A stretch of 64,000 nucleotides of DNA from DASVDE01 sp036381235 (GCA_036381235.1 DASVDE010000026.1:1-64000), one strand, 5' to 3'; shown: positions 18,264 through 29,127, counted from the stretch's first letter. Notes: generated from the sequence alone by a model not told the origin. A program made the numbers and translations.

Positions 18264-18308
18264 TTGACTTCGTAATAGATTCGATATAGCTTTCGTAGCA
18301 GTTTCGTA
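18264..18308 (+). promoter_or_regulatory. padR promoter with helically phased TTCGTA repeats
   Basis: TTGACT (18264-18269), a 17-base spacer and TAGCTT (18287-18292) form a promoter. Four copies of a hexamer (TTCGTA at 18269, TTCGAT at 18280, TTCGTA at 18292, TTCGTA at 18303) start 11, 12 and 11 bases apart, so they lie on one face of the helix across the -35, spacer, -10 and +1 region. This looks like an iterated operator, most simply for the PadR protein encoded next. Confidence 0.6.
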
Positions 18309-18327
18309 AGCAACTATCGGGTTCAGA

Positions 18328-18813
18328 ATGTCCCGAGCGAGGGAGGTCATGTCACGGCGATTCTTCAGGCACGGCGAGCTTCCGCTGGTGGTGCTGGCGC
18401 TGCTCGCGGAGCGGCCGATGCACGGCTATGAGCTGATGTCCGAGCTCTCGCGCCTGTTTGGTCCGCGGTACCGACCGTCGCCGGGAAGCGTCTATCCGGC
18501 TCTGGAGGCCCTCGAGGCGGAGCAGCTGCTCTCGGGGGAGGCCGATTCCGGCCGCACTACATACAGAACCACCGCCGATGGCGCGGAGGCGCTCGAGACG
18601 CGAGCCGATGACCTGGCGGCTCTCGAGTTTCGCACCGGCGTTTGCGTCCAGGGCGCGGAATCGCTCGACGCGGCCCTTGCTCGATTCAAGGCGCGGCTGA
18701 GCCCGCTTTCGGGTCGCGTCGACCTGACGATCGTGGAGTCCATTCTGGAAAGGGCTGCCACCGAGATCGAGGACCAAAACCGATCCACAACCCAGGAGGC
18801 AAAAGGAACATGA
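18328..18813 (+). CDS. PadR-family transcriptional regulator
   Basis: 161 residues with the PadR winged helix at about 10-95: LVVLALLAERPMHGYELMSEL, SPGSVYPALEALEAEQLL, TTYRTTADGAEAL. A helical dimerisation C-terminus follows. ATG at 18328 is used; ATG at 18349 (just after GAGGGAGG, but only two bases away) is the alternative and would remove seven residues. It ends in an ATGA overlap with the next gene. PadR proteins usually repress their own operon, here with a small membrane protein and a hydrolase. The phased repeats upstream are the likely binding site. Confidence 0.9.
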   Translation: MSRAREVMSRRFFRHGELPLVVLALLAERPMHGYELMSELSRLFGPRYRPSPGSVYPALEALEAEQLLSGEADSGRTTYRTTADGAEALETRADDLAALEFRTGVCVQGAESLDAALARFKARLSPLSGRVDLTIVESILERAATEIEDQNRSTTQEAKGT

Positions 18814-19073
18814 ACGATGCATTCGAGCGCGCCGCCCAGCGCACCGAGTCGGCATACCGGCGCAAGCGCCGGCAGCGCTCGGCGCGCCGCCGGCGAAAGG
18901 GTTTTCGCATCCATGCGACGGCCTTCGTCGCCGTGCAGGTGCTGCTGGTCGCCGTTTGGCTGTTGCAGTGGCAGCTCGAAGGCACCAGCCATCCGTGGTT
19001 CCTGTATGCCCTCGTCGGCTGGGGGGTCGGTCTCGCAATTCATTACTCGGTGGCGCGGGAACGGCCCGACTGA
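18810..19073 (+). CDS. Small two-helix membrane protein (2TM domain)
   Basis: 87 residues. A strongly basic N-terminal 30 residues (RRKRRQRSARRRRKGF) is followed by two membrane segments (FVAVQVLLVAVWLLQWQL and WFLYALVGWGVGLAIHY), as in the 2TM-domain family often linked to PadR and histidine kinase genes. AGGAGG lies about ten bases upstream. It overlaps padR by 4 nt and the hydrolase by 1 nt, so all three are translated as a unit. The basic end suggests DNA- or lipid-facing contacts (inference). Confidence 0.8.
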   Translation: MNDAFERAAQRTESAYRRKRRQRSARRRRKGFRIHATAFVAVQVLLVAVWLLQWQLEGTSHPWFLYALVGWGVGLAIHYSVARERPD

Positions 19074-19960
19074 TGGAGGTCAAGAAAGAGGCACTTCACG
19101 GCCGCACGGTGATTTACGCCGAGGCCGGCGCTGGCCCCGTCCTGCTCTTGATCCATGGAATGGGCGGGAGCTCTGAGAACTGGCGTGCGGTGATCGAGCC
19201 GCTGGCGCGCGAACACACCGTGATCGTTCCCAATCTGCCCGGTCACGGGGGGTCGTCGCCTGGTGGTGACTACTCGGTCGGTGGGCTTGCCGCCGGCCTC
19301 CGCGATCTGCTCCTCGTGCTCGGCCATGACCGCGCGACGCTTGTCGGGCACTCCCTCGGCGGCGGAATCGCCATGCAGTTTGCCTACCAGTTTCCGGAGA
19401 TCGTCGAGCGCCTGGTCCTGGTCTCCAGCGGCGGCCTCGGCCCGGAGGTCAGCCTGCTTCTGCGTGCCGCGGCGCTCCCCGGTGCCGGGCCATTCATCGC
19501 GGCAACGGCCCCCGCCGTGCGGAGGCTGGCAGTGGGACTGCGGGGCGCTGAGGGGCGCGGCCTTCGCCTGAGCACCGACGTGACGGAGGTCATGCACGGG
19601 TACGGCCTGCTGGCTGACCCCGAACGACGCGCCGGGTTCCTGGCCACGGTGCGATCGGTGATCGGCATAGGGGGCCAGCGGGTCAGCGCCGTCGATCGCC
19701 TCTATCTGGCCGAAGCCGTGCCTGTGTTGATCGTTTGGGGGGCTCACGACCGGCTTGTTCCCGCAGGCCATGCGGAACACGCCCACCGGGGCGTCCCGGG
19801 CAGCCGTCTCGAGGTCTTCGAGGAAGCGGGGCATCTTCCCCAGCTTGAGGAGCCGTCGCGCTTCGTGGCGGTGCTCGAACAGTTCCTGGAGGAGACCGAG
19901 GCGGCCAAGTTCGACCGTGACGACTGGCGGCTCCGATTCCGAGCCGGCTCCTCGAATTGA
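19073..19960 (+). CDS. Alpha/beta hydrolase
   Basis: 295 residues. Seen: oxyanion HG motif LLIHGMGGSSENW, nucleophile elbow LVGHSLGGGIAMQ (Ser), acid IVWGAHDRLVPAGHA (Asp), and catalytic His in EEAGHLPQLE. Closest general type is the MhpC/haloperoxidase-like esterase group; substrate unknown. The start overlaps the 2TM gene stop (TGATG). A 7-bp hairpin (19949-19955 with 19961-19967) straddles the stop codon and may mark the operon end, though no U-run follows. Confidence 0.9.
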   Translation: MEVKKEALHGRTVIYAEAGAGPVLLLIHGMGGSSENWRAVIEPLAREHTVIVPNLPGHGGSSPGGDYSVGGLAAGLRDLLLVLGHDRATLVGHSLGGGIAMQFAYQFPEIVERLVLVSSGGLGPEVSLLLRAAALPGAGPFIAATAPAVRRLAVGLRGAEGRGLRLSTDVTEVMHGYGLLADPERRAGFLATVRSVIGIGGQRVSAVDRLYLAEAVPVLIVWGAHDRLVPAGHAEHAHRGVPGSRLEVFEEAGHLPQLEEPSRFVAVLEQFLEETEAAKFDRDDWRLRFRAGSSN

Positions 19961-19967
19961 TCGAGGA
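19949..19967 (+). terminator. Small hairpin at the end of the PadR operon
   Basis: TCCTCGA (19949-19955) pairs with TCGAGGA (19961-19967) around a 5-base loop containing the hydrolase stop codon. There is no U-tract, so termination is only a possibility. Confidence 0.3.
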
Positions 19968-20059
19968 AGCGGATTCGACCCCCCCGCCTTCCACGTTTCA
20001 GTTGACATACCAAAAAATACTGGTTTGTCCCAATAAAACCGGGTAATCTGTTTCCCGAC

Positions 20060-22948
20060 ATGATTTTCGGGAAAGAGATGTTCATGGGAGAGGGAGCGGG
20101 GATTCGATGCCTGGCCACGCTGGCGTTCGCGCTCTGCACGCTTGCGCTTGGAGCACCTGCCGTTCATGCAAACACGGGTGACATCATCGCCCCGCAGAAC
20201 GATCCGCACACCCCGGCCGACGGCTGGCAGGCGGGGACCTGCACCACGGACACCCCAATCGAATGCTCGATCGACACCCCCGATCAGTTCTTCAGGCAGG
20301 CCGGCGGGCATCCCCAGGTCGGCTTCACCCAGTTCATCGTCAAGGAAGGTCCCGGCGCCCTGCCCGGGACACAGGTTCCGGTCGGCAACCTGAAAACGGT
20401 CCGCGTCGACCTTCCCGCCGGTCTCACCGTCAACCCGCAGGCCACCCCCCAATGCGACCTCGCGCCCGGTGCGAGCCCGACCTCAAGCAACTGTCCCGCG
20501 TCCTCGAAAGTCGGCACCAGCACCGTGACGGCCGAGAACCCCGACACAGGGTTCTCGCTGACCCTGGACCCGGCGGATGTCTTCAACCTCGTTCCGAGGG
20601 ACGGTCAACCCGCCCTCTTCGGGCTCAGCATCCTCGGCAACGACGCCTACCTGGAGGCGGGTGTCGCCTGGGAGGGCGACTATCACGAGTACTTCACCAT
20701 CCACGTCGCCAAACTCAGCCTCCCTGGGGATCCCGCGTTCCTCCCGCTTGGCGACGCCGCGCGCATCGCAAAAAATCGCCTCGTCTTCGACGGCCGTGCC
20801 GGCGACGGCACCTTCATCACCACGCCGAGCACCTGCTTCGACCCGGCCGTGTCGGGGTTCGAGCACGTCTACTCGACCTATCTGCGAGCCGACTCCTACG
20901 AGATGCCGAACCCGACCTTCCCCGAGGGCTCCTCCTTCTGGGAGTCCCCGCTTCCTCCCGGCGAGAAACCGCTCAACTGCGATCAGGTCGTCCTCGACGA
21001 CTCTTCCTTGAGCGTCGATCCGCAGACGACGCAAACCGACTCGCCGTCTGGCGCCGCCGTCGAGGTCGACGTTCCCCACATCCCCGGCGGGGCCAACGTC
21101 GCCCGGTCAAACGTCAAGGACGCGCACGTCACCCTGCCGGCCGGGATGGGCCTCAACCCGTCTGCCGCCGATGGCCTCGTCGCCTGCACCGATGCGCAGT
21201 TCGGCAAGGGGACCAGGGAGCCGGTTGCCTGTCCGCCCGCTTCCAAGGTCGGCACCGTCGCCGTGCAGACGCCGCCGCTGCCGCCCGACTCGCTGGCCGG
21301 CGAGGTGTACGTCGGGCAGCAGCTCAGTCGCGACCCCACTTCCGGTCAGGCGTTCCGCATCTTCGTCGACGTGGAATCGGCTCGCTACGGAATCTCGGCC
21401 CGCCTGATCGGCAACGTCGCCGCCGACCCCCAGACGGGACAGCTCACCACCACCTTCGCCGATAACCCGCAGGTGCCGTTCAGCTCGTTCCAAATCGATT
21501 TCGACGACGGGCCGAAGGCGCCGTTGAGCAGTCCGCCCCTCTGCGGCCCGAATGCGAGTGCCGCGCAGCTGGATCCGTGGTCGGGAACATCGCCCGCACT
21601 GCTCTCAAGTGACTTCACCCTCACTTCCGCCCCCGGCGGCGGCACCTGTGCCGAAACGCTGGTCGCGCGGCCCTTTGGGCCTGGCTTCGATGCCGCCACG
21701 ACGAATCCGAAAGGGGGCGGGCACACCCAGATGCAAACCGGCGTGACTCGCGCCGACGGCGACCAGGAATTGAAGGGGGTCAACCTCGACCTGCCGCCGG
21801 GCCTCACCGCGAAGCTGGCCGGCGTCCCCTACTGCCCGGAAGCGGCGATCGCGGCCGCTGCGGCGAACAGTGGCGTCGCCGAGGCCACCGGCCCGAGTTG
21901 TCCGCCCGCCAGCCTCGTCGGCAGCGCCTCGATTCGGTCCGGCAGCGGCCCCTCGCCGATCGGCATCGAAGGAAAGGTCTTCCTCTCAGGTCCCTACCAC
22001 GGGGCCCCTCTCTCCCTGACAGTAGTCACCCCCGCCACGGCCGGGCCGTTTGATCTCGGCTCGGTCGTGGTGAGGGTGGCGCTGTTCGTGGACCCGCGCA
22101 CGGCACAGGTCCATGCCGTGTCCGATCCGATCCCCCATGTCTTCGGAGGCGTGTTGCTGCACATCCGCTCGATCGATGTGAAGGTGGACCGACCGAATTT
22201 CCTCCTCAACCCGACCAACTGCTCCCCGATGGCCATCGGCGCCACATTGTTCGGCGGCGGCGCCGATCCGCTCGACCCCGCGGCGTTCAGCGGCATTGCG
22301 GCCTCGGTGCCATTCCAGGCCAGCGGTTGCGAGAAGCTCGGCTTCGCCCCGAAGCTGTCCCTGCGGCTGTTCGGGGCCATGCGACGCGCGAAGAACCCGA
22401 AGCTGCGGGCCGTTCTCATCGCGCGCGAGGGGGACGCCAACATCGGCCGCGCGGCCGTCACATTGCCGCCCACCCTCTTCCTGGATCAGAGCAATTTGAC
22501 GAAAGTCTGCACGCGCCCGCAGTACGCCGCCGGGGCCTGCCCGAGCGAATCTGTCTACGGATACGCCGTCGCCCACACGCCGCTGCTGGATGAGCCGCTG
22601 CGCGGGCCGGTCTACCTGCGCACCTCCGACAACCTGCTACCCGATCTGGTCGCCTCTCTCCACGGTCAGGTGAACGTCGAGCTGGTCGGTCGTGTCGACA
22701 GCCTCAAAGGCAGGATTCGGAACACGTTTGACGTCCTCCCCGACGTGCCGGTCTCCAAGTTCGTCCTCAACATGAGGGGCGGCAAGAGAGGCCTGCTGGT
22801 CAATTCCACCCACCAGTGCAAGGAGCGCGGCATGCGGGCCCGCGCGATCGTTCGCTTCAGGGCACAGAACGGCAAGAAGGCGAACCAGCGGCGGAGGCTT
22901 CGCACATCGTGCCCCAAGCATCGCCAGCATCGTGGGCATCGCCGCTGA
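20060..22948 (+). CDS. Large secreted protein with four Cys-Pro/VG repeat modules
   Basis: 962 residues, no enzyme motif recognised. A signal peptide lies at about 15-37 (CLATLAFALCTLALGAPAVHA). Four related modules follow, each with a 'LPxGL' strand and a later 'CPxxSxVG' block: LPAGLTVNP with NCPASSKVGT, LPAGMGLNP with ACPPASKVGT, LPPGLTAKL with SCPPASLVGS, and LPPTLFLDQ with ACPSESVYGY. The modules look beta-rich. The C-terminus is very basic (KKANQRRRLR..HRQHRGHRR). Long proteins of this type are, to my memory, common and multi-copy in Thermoleophilia. An adhesion or surface role is inference. TAATCT is about ten bases before the ATG; ATG at 20084 or 20090 is also possible. Confidence 0.75.
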   Translation: MIFGKEMFMGEGAGIRCLATLAFALCTLALGAPAVHANTGDIIAPQNDPHTPADGWQAGTCTTDTPIECSIDTPDQFFRQAGGHPQVGFTQFIVKEGPGALPGTQVPVGNLKTVRVDLPAGLTVNPQATPQCDLAPGASPTSSNCPASSKVGTSTVTAENPDTGFSLTLDPADVFNLVPRDGQPALFGLSILGNDAYLEAGVAWEGDYHEYFTIHVAKLSLPGDPAFLPLGDAARIAKNRLVFDGRAGDGTFITTPSTCFDPAVSGFEHVYSTYLRADSYEMPNPTFPEGSSFWESPLPPGEKPLNCDQVVLDDSSLSVDPQTTQTDSPSGAAVEVDVPHIPGGANVARSNVKDAHVTLPAGMGLNPSAADGLVACTDAQFGKGTREPVACPPASKVGTVAVQTPPLPPDSLAGEVYVGQQLSRDPTSGQAFRIFVDVESARYGISARLIGNVAADPQTGQLTTTFADNPQVPFSSFQIDFDDGPKAPLSSPPLCGPNASAAQLDPWSGTSPALLSSDFTLTSAPGGGTCAETLVARPFGPGFDAATTNPKGGGHTQMQTGVTRADGDQELKGVNLDLPPGLTAKLAGVPYCPEAAIAAAAANSGVAEATGPSCPPASLVGSASIRSGSGPSPIGIEGKVFLSGPYHGAPLSLTVVTPATAGPFDLGSVVVRVALFVDPRTAQVHAVSDPIPHVFGGVLLHIRSIDVKVDRPNFLLNPTNCSPMAIGATLFGGGADPLDPAAFSGIAASVPFQASGCEKLGFAPKLSLRLFGAMRRAKNPKLRAVLIAREGDANIGRAAVTLPPTLFLDQSNLTKVCTRPQYAAGACPSESVYGYAVAHTPLLDEPLRGPVYLRTSDNLLPDLVASLHGQVNVELVGRVDSLKGRIRNTFDVLPDVPVSKFVLNMRGGKRGLLVNSTHQCKERGMRARAIVRFRAQNGKKANQRRRLRTSCPKHRQHRGHRR

Positions 22949-22973
22949 GGGACCTCGCCGCTAGCCTCCCGCG

Positions 22974-24011
22974 TTGGTGCGCCCGACGCTCTCGGTCCTC
23001 ATAGTCGCCTGGAACAGCCGCGTGGAGCTGGAGCGGACGCTGCCCGCATTGGCGCCGGAGCTGGAGGCGGGAGACGAGCTGATCGTGGTCGACAACGACT
23101 CCGGCGACGGGACCGCGGACACCGTCGCCGCCCTGGCGCCTGGGGCGCGATTCGTGCAGACCGGGGGCAACCTCGGCTTCGCCGCCGCCTGCAATGCCGG
23201 TGCGGCGCAGGCGGGCGGCGATCTGCTCGTCATCCTCAATCCCGACGCGGCGCCACGGGCGGGCTTCGGCGAGGCGATTCGGTTGCCCTGGGCGCAGGGG
23301 CGCGGTTGGGATGCCTGGCAGGCGCTGGTCGCCGACGGGGAGGGGAGCCGGATCAACTCGGCCGGCAACCCCGTCCACTTCACCGGAATCGCCTGGGCGG
23401 GCGGTCATGGGCAGCCGATAGCCGGCGCTCCGGGCGCCGGCGAGGTGCCGGCGCTCTCGGGCGCCTGCCTGGCGATCCCACGGCGAAATTGGGAGCAGGT
23501 CGGCGGTTTCCCGGAGAGCTTCTTCCTCTACCACGAGGACGTCGACCTCTCGATGCGATTGCGGCTGCGCGGCGGAGCGCTGGGCATCGAGCCGTCCGCG
23601 ATCGTCGACCACGACTACGAGTTCGGCACAGGCGAGAGGAAGTGGCGCTGGCTGGAGCGCAACCGCTGGGCATTCCTGATCCGCGTCTATCCGGCGGCCC
23701 TGCTGATCCTCCTCGCGCCGGCCCTGCTGGCAACCGAGCTGGCTCTGATCGGGGTCTCGATCGCCGGGGGATGGGGGAGGCAGAAGCTCGCGGCGACGCT
23801 CGACGTTCTCCGCTGGCTGCCGCGCCTGCTGCGCGAGCGCCGCCGCATACAGGCGACCCGCGCGGTAAGCGCCGCCGAGTTCGCCTCCTGGCTGACTCCC
23901 GACCTCGACTCCCCCTTCATCGCCGGCGCCGCCCGCTTGACCCCGGTTCGTCTCGTTCTCCGTGCTTACTGGAGGCTGGTCCGCCTCCTGCTCGGCAGAC
24001 CATCCCGGTAG
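22974..24011 (+). CDS. Family 2 glycosyltransferase (rhamnosyltransferase-like)
   Basis: 345 residues. The GT-A fold starts at LSVLIVAWNSRVELERTL, with nucleotide-sugar block IVVDNDSGDGTAD, GGNLGFAAACNAG, a DxD-like LNPDAAPR, acceptor-side SGACLAIPRRNWEQVGGFPESFFLYHEDVDL, and then membrane-associated helices near 230-260. It resembles WbbL/rhamnosyl transferases of wall polysaccharide synthesis. The start is TTG at 22974, six bases after TAGCCT (22962-22967), or GTG at 22977. The stop codon lies inside the left arm of an 18-bp inverted repeat. Confidence 0.88.
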   Translation: MVRPTLSVLIVAWNSRVELERTLPALAPELEAGDELIVVDNDSGDGTADTVAALAPGARFVQTGGNLGFAAACNAGAAQAGGDLLVILNPDAAPRAGFGEAIRLPWAQGRGWDAWQALVADGEGSRINSAGNPVHFTGIAWAGGHGQPIAGAPGAGEVPALSGACLAIPRRNWEQVGGFPESFFLYHEDVDLSMRLRLRGGALGIEPSAIVDHDYEFGTGERKWRWLERNRWAFLIRVYPAALLILLAPALLATELALIGVSIAGGWGRQKLAATLDVLRWLPRLLRERRRIQATRAVSAAEFASWLTPDLDSPFIAGAARLTPVRLVLRAYWRLVRLLLGRPSR

Positions 24012-24103
24012 GGGTGGAGCGTCTTGTGCTTTTTCGCCACCGACGATCACGGCAGACCGAGTGCGACCTCGAAAAGTTAAGTGGAACCCCTACCGGGATG
24101 GTC
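23998..24103. repeat. Perfect 18-bp inverted repeat filling a convergent gap
   Basis: GACCATCCCGGTAGGGGT (23998-24015) is the exact reverse complement of 24086-24103, with 70 bases between. The left arm contains the stop codon of the glycosyltransferase gene. The right arm ends two bases before the stop codon of the leftward SDR gene. A second partial match (CTTTTTCG near 24038 with CGAAAAG near 24070) lies inside. It could be a bidirectional terminator-like stem, or the ends of a miniature element. Confidence 0.7.
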
Positions 24104-24104
24104 G

Positions 24105-24806
24105 TCAGGTCGGCTGACGAGTCGGCCTGATCAGGATCTCGTTGACGTCGACCCCGGGTCGCTGCTCCAACGCGAAGATCACCGCCTTGGCGATGTCGTC
24201 GTCGCGGAGTGCCCACTCACCGGGGCGGTTGTCGAAGAAAGGCGTGTCCGTCATCCCGGGCTCGATCAGCGTCACCCGGATCTCGTGGTTCTCGTGCATC
24301 TGGCGAAGCTCCGCGCGCAACGCCTCGCCGATCGCCGTCGCCGCCCACTTGGTCGCCGAGTAGAGCGACCCCGGCAGCGCCCTGCGGCCGGCGACCGAGC
24401 TGGTCACGAGAAAGTGCCCGTCGCCGCGCTCGAGCAGATGGGGGAGGGTGGCGCGAATCGTCAGCGCCACCCCGTAGACGTTGGTCAGGACCATCGAGCG
24501 CCAGTGCTCGGGCGACTCTTCGAGGAAACCCCGCGAGGCGCCGAAGCCGGCGTTGGCGAAGACGACGTCGATGCGGCCGAAGCGCTCGATCGCCCCGTCG
24601 GCCATCGCCTCCACCTGGTCCCACTCGGTGACGTCGCAGTGCAGCGCCAGCGCCCGATCCTCGCCGCCCAGCTCCTCGACGAGCGCTTCGAGCGGCTCCA
24701 GTCGCCGCGCCGCCAGCACCAGTCGGTGGCTGTCGGCGGCAGCTCGCGCGGTGGCGGCGCCGATCCCGCTGCTGGCCCCGGTGATCAGCATGACTGGATC
24801 TGCCAC
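24105..24806 (-). CDS. Short-chain dehydrogenase/reductase
   Basis: 233 residues, classical SDR. Seen: cofactor loop TGASSGIGAATARA, NNAG-type FANAGFGA, catalytic Ser in VTSSVAGRRALPG, and catalytic YSATKWA (the YxxxK pair). PGMTDTPFF matches the usual post-active-site segment. Substrate unknown. GTG at 24806 was chosen over an upstream ATG because GAGAAT ends six bases before it and the Rossmann start then lies at the normal distance. It is divergent from ccmE. Confidence 0.9.
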   Translation of the reverse strand: MADPVMLITGASSGIGAATARAAADSHRLVLAARRLEPLEALVEELGGEDRALALHCDVTEWDQVEAMADGAIERFGRIDVVFANAGFGASRGFLEESPEHWRSMVLTNVYGVALTIRATLPHLLERGDGHFLVTSSVAGRRALPGSLYSATKWAATAIGEALRAELRQMHENHEIRVTLIEPGMTDTPFFDNRPGEWALRDDDIAKAVIFALEQRPGVDVNEILIRPTRQPT

Positions 24807-24812
24807 GTGTCG

Positions 24813-24859
24813 ATTCTCCCAGGTCGCTCTCGTCTCTGGAGAGGCGGGGTTGCGATAAT
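24813..24859. promoter_or_regulatory. Divergent -10 elements between SDR and ccmE
   Basis: On the minus strand GAGAAT (24818-24813) ends six bases before the GTG at 24806. On the plus strand GATAAT (24854-24859) ends eight bases before the GTG at 24868. Both starts lack a Shine-Dalgarno site. The whole divergent region is 61 bases. Confidence 0.55.
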
Positions 24860-24867
24860 CCGCGGCC

Positions 24868-25258
24868 GTGGATCCCCAGCGCAAGCGCAAGATCCGGCTG
24901 GTCGTCGCCCTCAGCGTCGCTGTGCTGCTTGCCGCCGCGCTCGTCTACACGTCGTTCAGCGCCTCGACCGAGGCGAAGGAGCCTTCGCAGCTGCTGAGCG
25001 CGGCGCCCGGCACCACCTACGACATGACCGGCAAGGTCGTCAAGGGCTCGGTGCGGCGGGACGACGGCGGCCTGCGCTTCCGCGTCTCCGATCGCGACGG
25101 CCGCGGCGGGAGCCTGCCGGTCACCTACAGCGGCACCGTCCCCGACCCGTTCCGCGGCGGGCGGGAGATCGTCCTCACCGGGCAGGTCGAGCGCGGCGTC
25201 TTCGTCGGCGAGCCCGACACGCTGGTCACCAAGTGCCCGTCGAAGTTCACGGCGGCGA

Positions 25259-25269
<11 letters not shown>
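24868..25269 (+). CDS. ccmE: Cytochrome c maturation heme chaperone CcmE, Cys-type
   Basis: 133 residues. An N-terminal anchor (LVVALSVAVLLAAALVYTSF) precedes an OB-fold domain with YDMTGKVVKGSV, FRVSDRDG, VTYSGTVPDPFRGGREIVLTG and TLVTKCPSKF. In E. coli CcmE the heme is held covalently by a His in HxxxY. Here the matching position is Cys123 and the Tyr position is Phe127 (CPSKF), which puts it near the CxxxY class known from some archaea and sulfate reducers, but with Phe. GTG start is eight bases after GATAAT. It overlaps ccmF by 11 nt. Confidence 0.88.
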
Positions 25270-27652
<2,383 letters not shown>

Positions 27653-27664
27653 AATCGCTCGCCC

Positions 27665-27889
27665 ATGTACACGCTCCTCAGCATCCTGCAGGTGATCATC
27701 GCCGTCGTCGTCATCTTCCTCGTGCTCCTGCACTCGGGCAAAGACGCGGGGCTCTCCGGCGCTTTCGGCATCGGTGGAGGCGGCAGCTCGTTCGGTGGCG
27801 GCTCGATGGTTGAGCGCAACCTCGACCGGGCGACGATCTTCTTCTCGATCCTCTTCGTGCTCAACACGCTCGTCCTGCTGAAGATCTAA
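27665..27889 (+). CDS. secG: Preprotein translocase subunit SecG
   Basis: 74 residues. Two membrane helices (LQVIIAVVVIFLVLL and IFFSILFVLNTLVLL) flank the family loop HSGKDAGLSGAFGIGGGGSS. It is the small auxiliary subunit of SecYEG. TAGAAT (27650-27655) overlaps the ccmF stop and ends nine bases before the ATG, so it has its own near-leaderless promoter. In many actinobacteria secG follows tpiA; here it does not. Confidence 0.95.
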   Translation: MYTLLSILQVIIAVVVIFLVLLHSGKDAGLSGAFGIGGGGSSFGGGSMVERNLDRATIFFSILFVLNTLVLLKI

Positions 27890-27919
27890 CTGAGACAAAA
27901 AACCGGGCCATGTTGCGTC

Positions 27920-27948
27920 GGTTTACAAATTCAGTTACTTTGTAAACC
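27920..27948. promoter_or_regulatory. alkB operator-promoter
   Basis: GGTTTACAAA (27920-27929) and TTTGTAAACC (27939-27948) form a perfect 10-bp inverted repeat with a 9-base centre, typical of TetR-family sites. TACTTT (27936-27941), the likely -10, lies inside it and ends seven bases before the alkB ATG at 27949. The repressor would cover the -10 and the transcription start. The third gene of the operon is a TetR regulator. Confidence 0.8.
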
Positions 27949-29127
27949 ATGGAAGCCGCCACGCACGAGCATCATCACGCGCCCGAGATCGACCTCAACC
28001 CCGCCACCTGGAGAGACACCAAGCGCTACGCCTGGCTGCTTGGCCTGATCGTCCCGCTGGCGCCGTTCATCGCCTGGGGGAGCGTCATGGCGACCGGGTT
28101 CGACTTCTTCTGGTGGTTCGGGCCGTTGCTCGTCTTCGTCTTCTTTCCGATCCTCGACATCGTGATCGGCATGGACGCGACCAATCCGCCCGACAGCGTC
28201 CTCAAATGGTTGGAGCAGGACCGCTACTACCGCTGGTGCACCTACGCCTTCATCCCGCTTCAGTACGCCGGCCTCGTCTTCGCCTGCTGGCTGTGGTCGA
28301 GCGGCGATCTCTCGGCCCTCAGCAACATCGGCCTGGCGGTGACGATGGGCGTGGTCGCCGGCATCGGGATCAACACCGCTCACGAGCTGGGCCACAAGCG
28401 GGCGAGCATGGAGAAGTGGCTGAGCAAGGTCGCCCTCGCCCAGACGGGCTACGGGCACTTCTTCATCGAGCACAACCGAGGCCACCACGTCCGAGTCGCC
28501 ACCCCCGAGGACCCCGCAAGCTCGCGGCTGGGGGAGAGCTTCTGGGCCTTCTTGCCGCGCACCGTGGTCGGCAGCGTGCGCTCGGCTTGGGGGATCGAGC
28601 GCGAGCGCCTCGGGCGCAGCGGCATCTCCGTCTGGAACTGGCGCAACGACGTTCTCCAGGCCTGGGCGATGACGGTGGTCCTCTTCGTCGTCCTGACCGC
28701 CGTGTTCGGCCTCGTCGTCCTTCCCTACCTGCTGATCCAGGCGTTCGGATTCTCGCTGCTGGAAGTCGTCAACTACCTCGAGCACTACGGCTTGCTGCGA
28801 CAGAAGCGGGAGGACGGCCGCTACGAGCGCTGTCTTCCCGAGCACAGCTGGAACAGCAACAGCGTCGCCTCCAACGTCCTCCTCTACCACCTGCAGCGCC
28901 ACAGCGACCACCACGCCAACCCCACCCGCCGCTATCAGGCCCTGCGCCATGTCGACGAGGCTCCGCAGCTGCCGACGGGCTACGCGGGGATGATCGTGCT
29001 CGCTTGGTTCCCGCCGCTGTGGCGCCGAGTGATGGACCCCCGTCTGCTCGACCACTACGACGGCGACGTCACCCGCGCCAACGTCCACCCGCGGGCGGAG
29101 CGCCGCGTCCTCGCCCGGCACTCATGA
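27949..29127 (+). CDS. alkB: Alkane 1-monooxygenase, membrane di-iron AlkB type
   Basis: 392 residues. Inserts oxygen into terminal C-H bonds of alkanes or fatty acyl chains. Six membrane helices and the full histidine set are visible: HELGH (His145, His149), EHNRGHH (His175, His179, His180), NYLEHYGL, and LQRHSDHHANP. The N-terminal THEHHHAPE stretch is unusual but not catalytic. The start codon abuts the operator. ATGA overlap with rubredoxin, then TGATG overlap with tetR: one regulated unit of enzyme, electron donor and repressor. Confidence 0.96.
   Translation: MEAATHEHHHAPEIDLNPATWRDTKRYAWLLGLIVPLAPFIAWGSVMATGFDFFWWFGPLLVFVFFPILDIVIGMDATNPPDSVLKWLEQDRYYRWCTYAFIPLQYAGLVFACWLWSSGDLSALSNIGLAVTMGVVAGIGINTAHELGHKRASMEKWLSKVALAQTGYGHFFIEHNRGHHVRVATPEDPASSRLGESFWAFLPRTVVGSVRSAWGIERERLGRSGISVWNWRNDVLQAWAMTVVLFVVLTAVFGLVVLPYLLIQAFGFSLLEVVNYLEHYGLLRQKREDGRYERCLPEHSWNSNSVASNVLLYHLQRHSDHHANPTRRYQALRHVDEAPQLPTGYAGMIVLAWFPPLWRRVMDPRLLDHYDGDVTRANVHPRAERRVLARHS

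Noticed and set aside
18241..18327. The TTCGTA repeats as a CRISPR or plasmid-type iteron origin
   Set aside because: Only four 6-base units 11-12 bases apart with no spacers, DnaA boxes or replication gene; a promoter operator explains them better.
24809..24890. ATG at 24890 as the SDR start
   Set aside because: It would overlap the ccmE start and add 28 residues before the Rossmann motif; GTG at 24806 has a well-placed -10.
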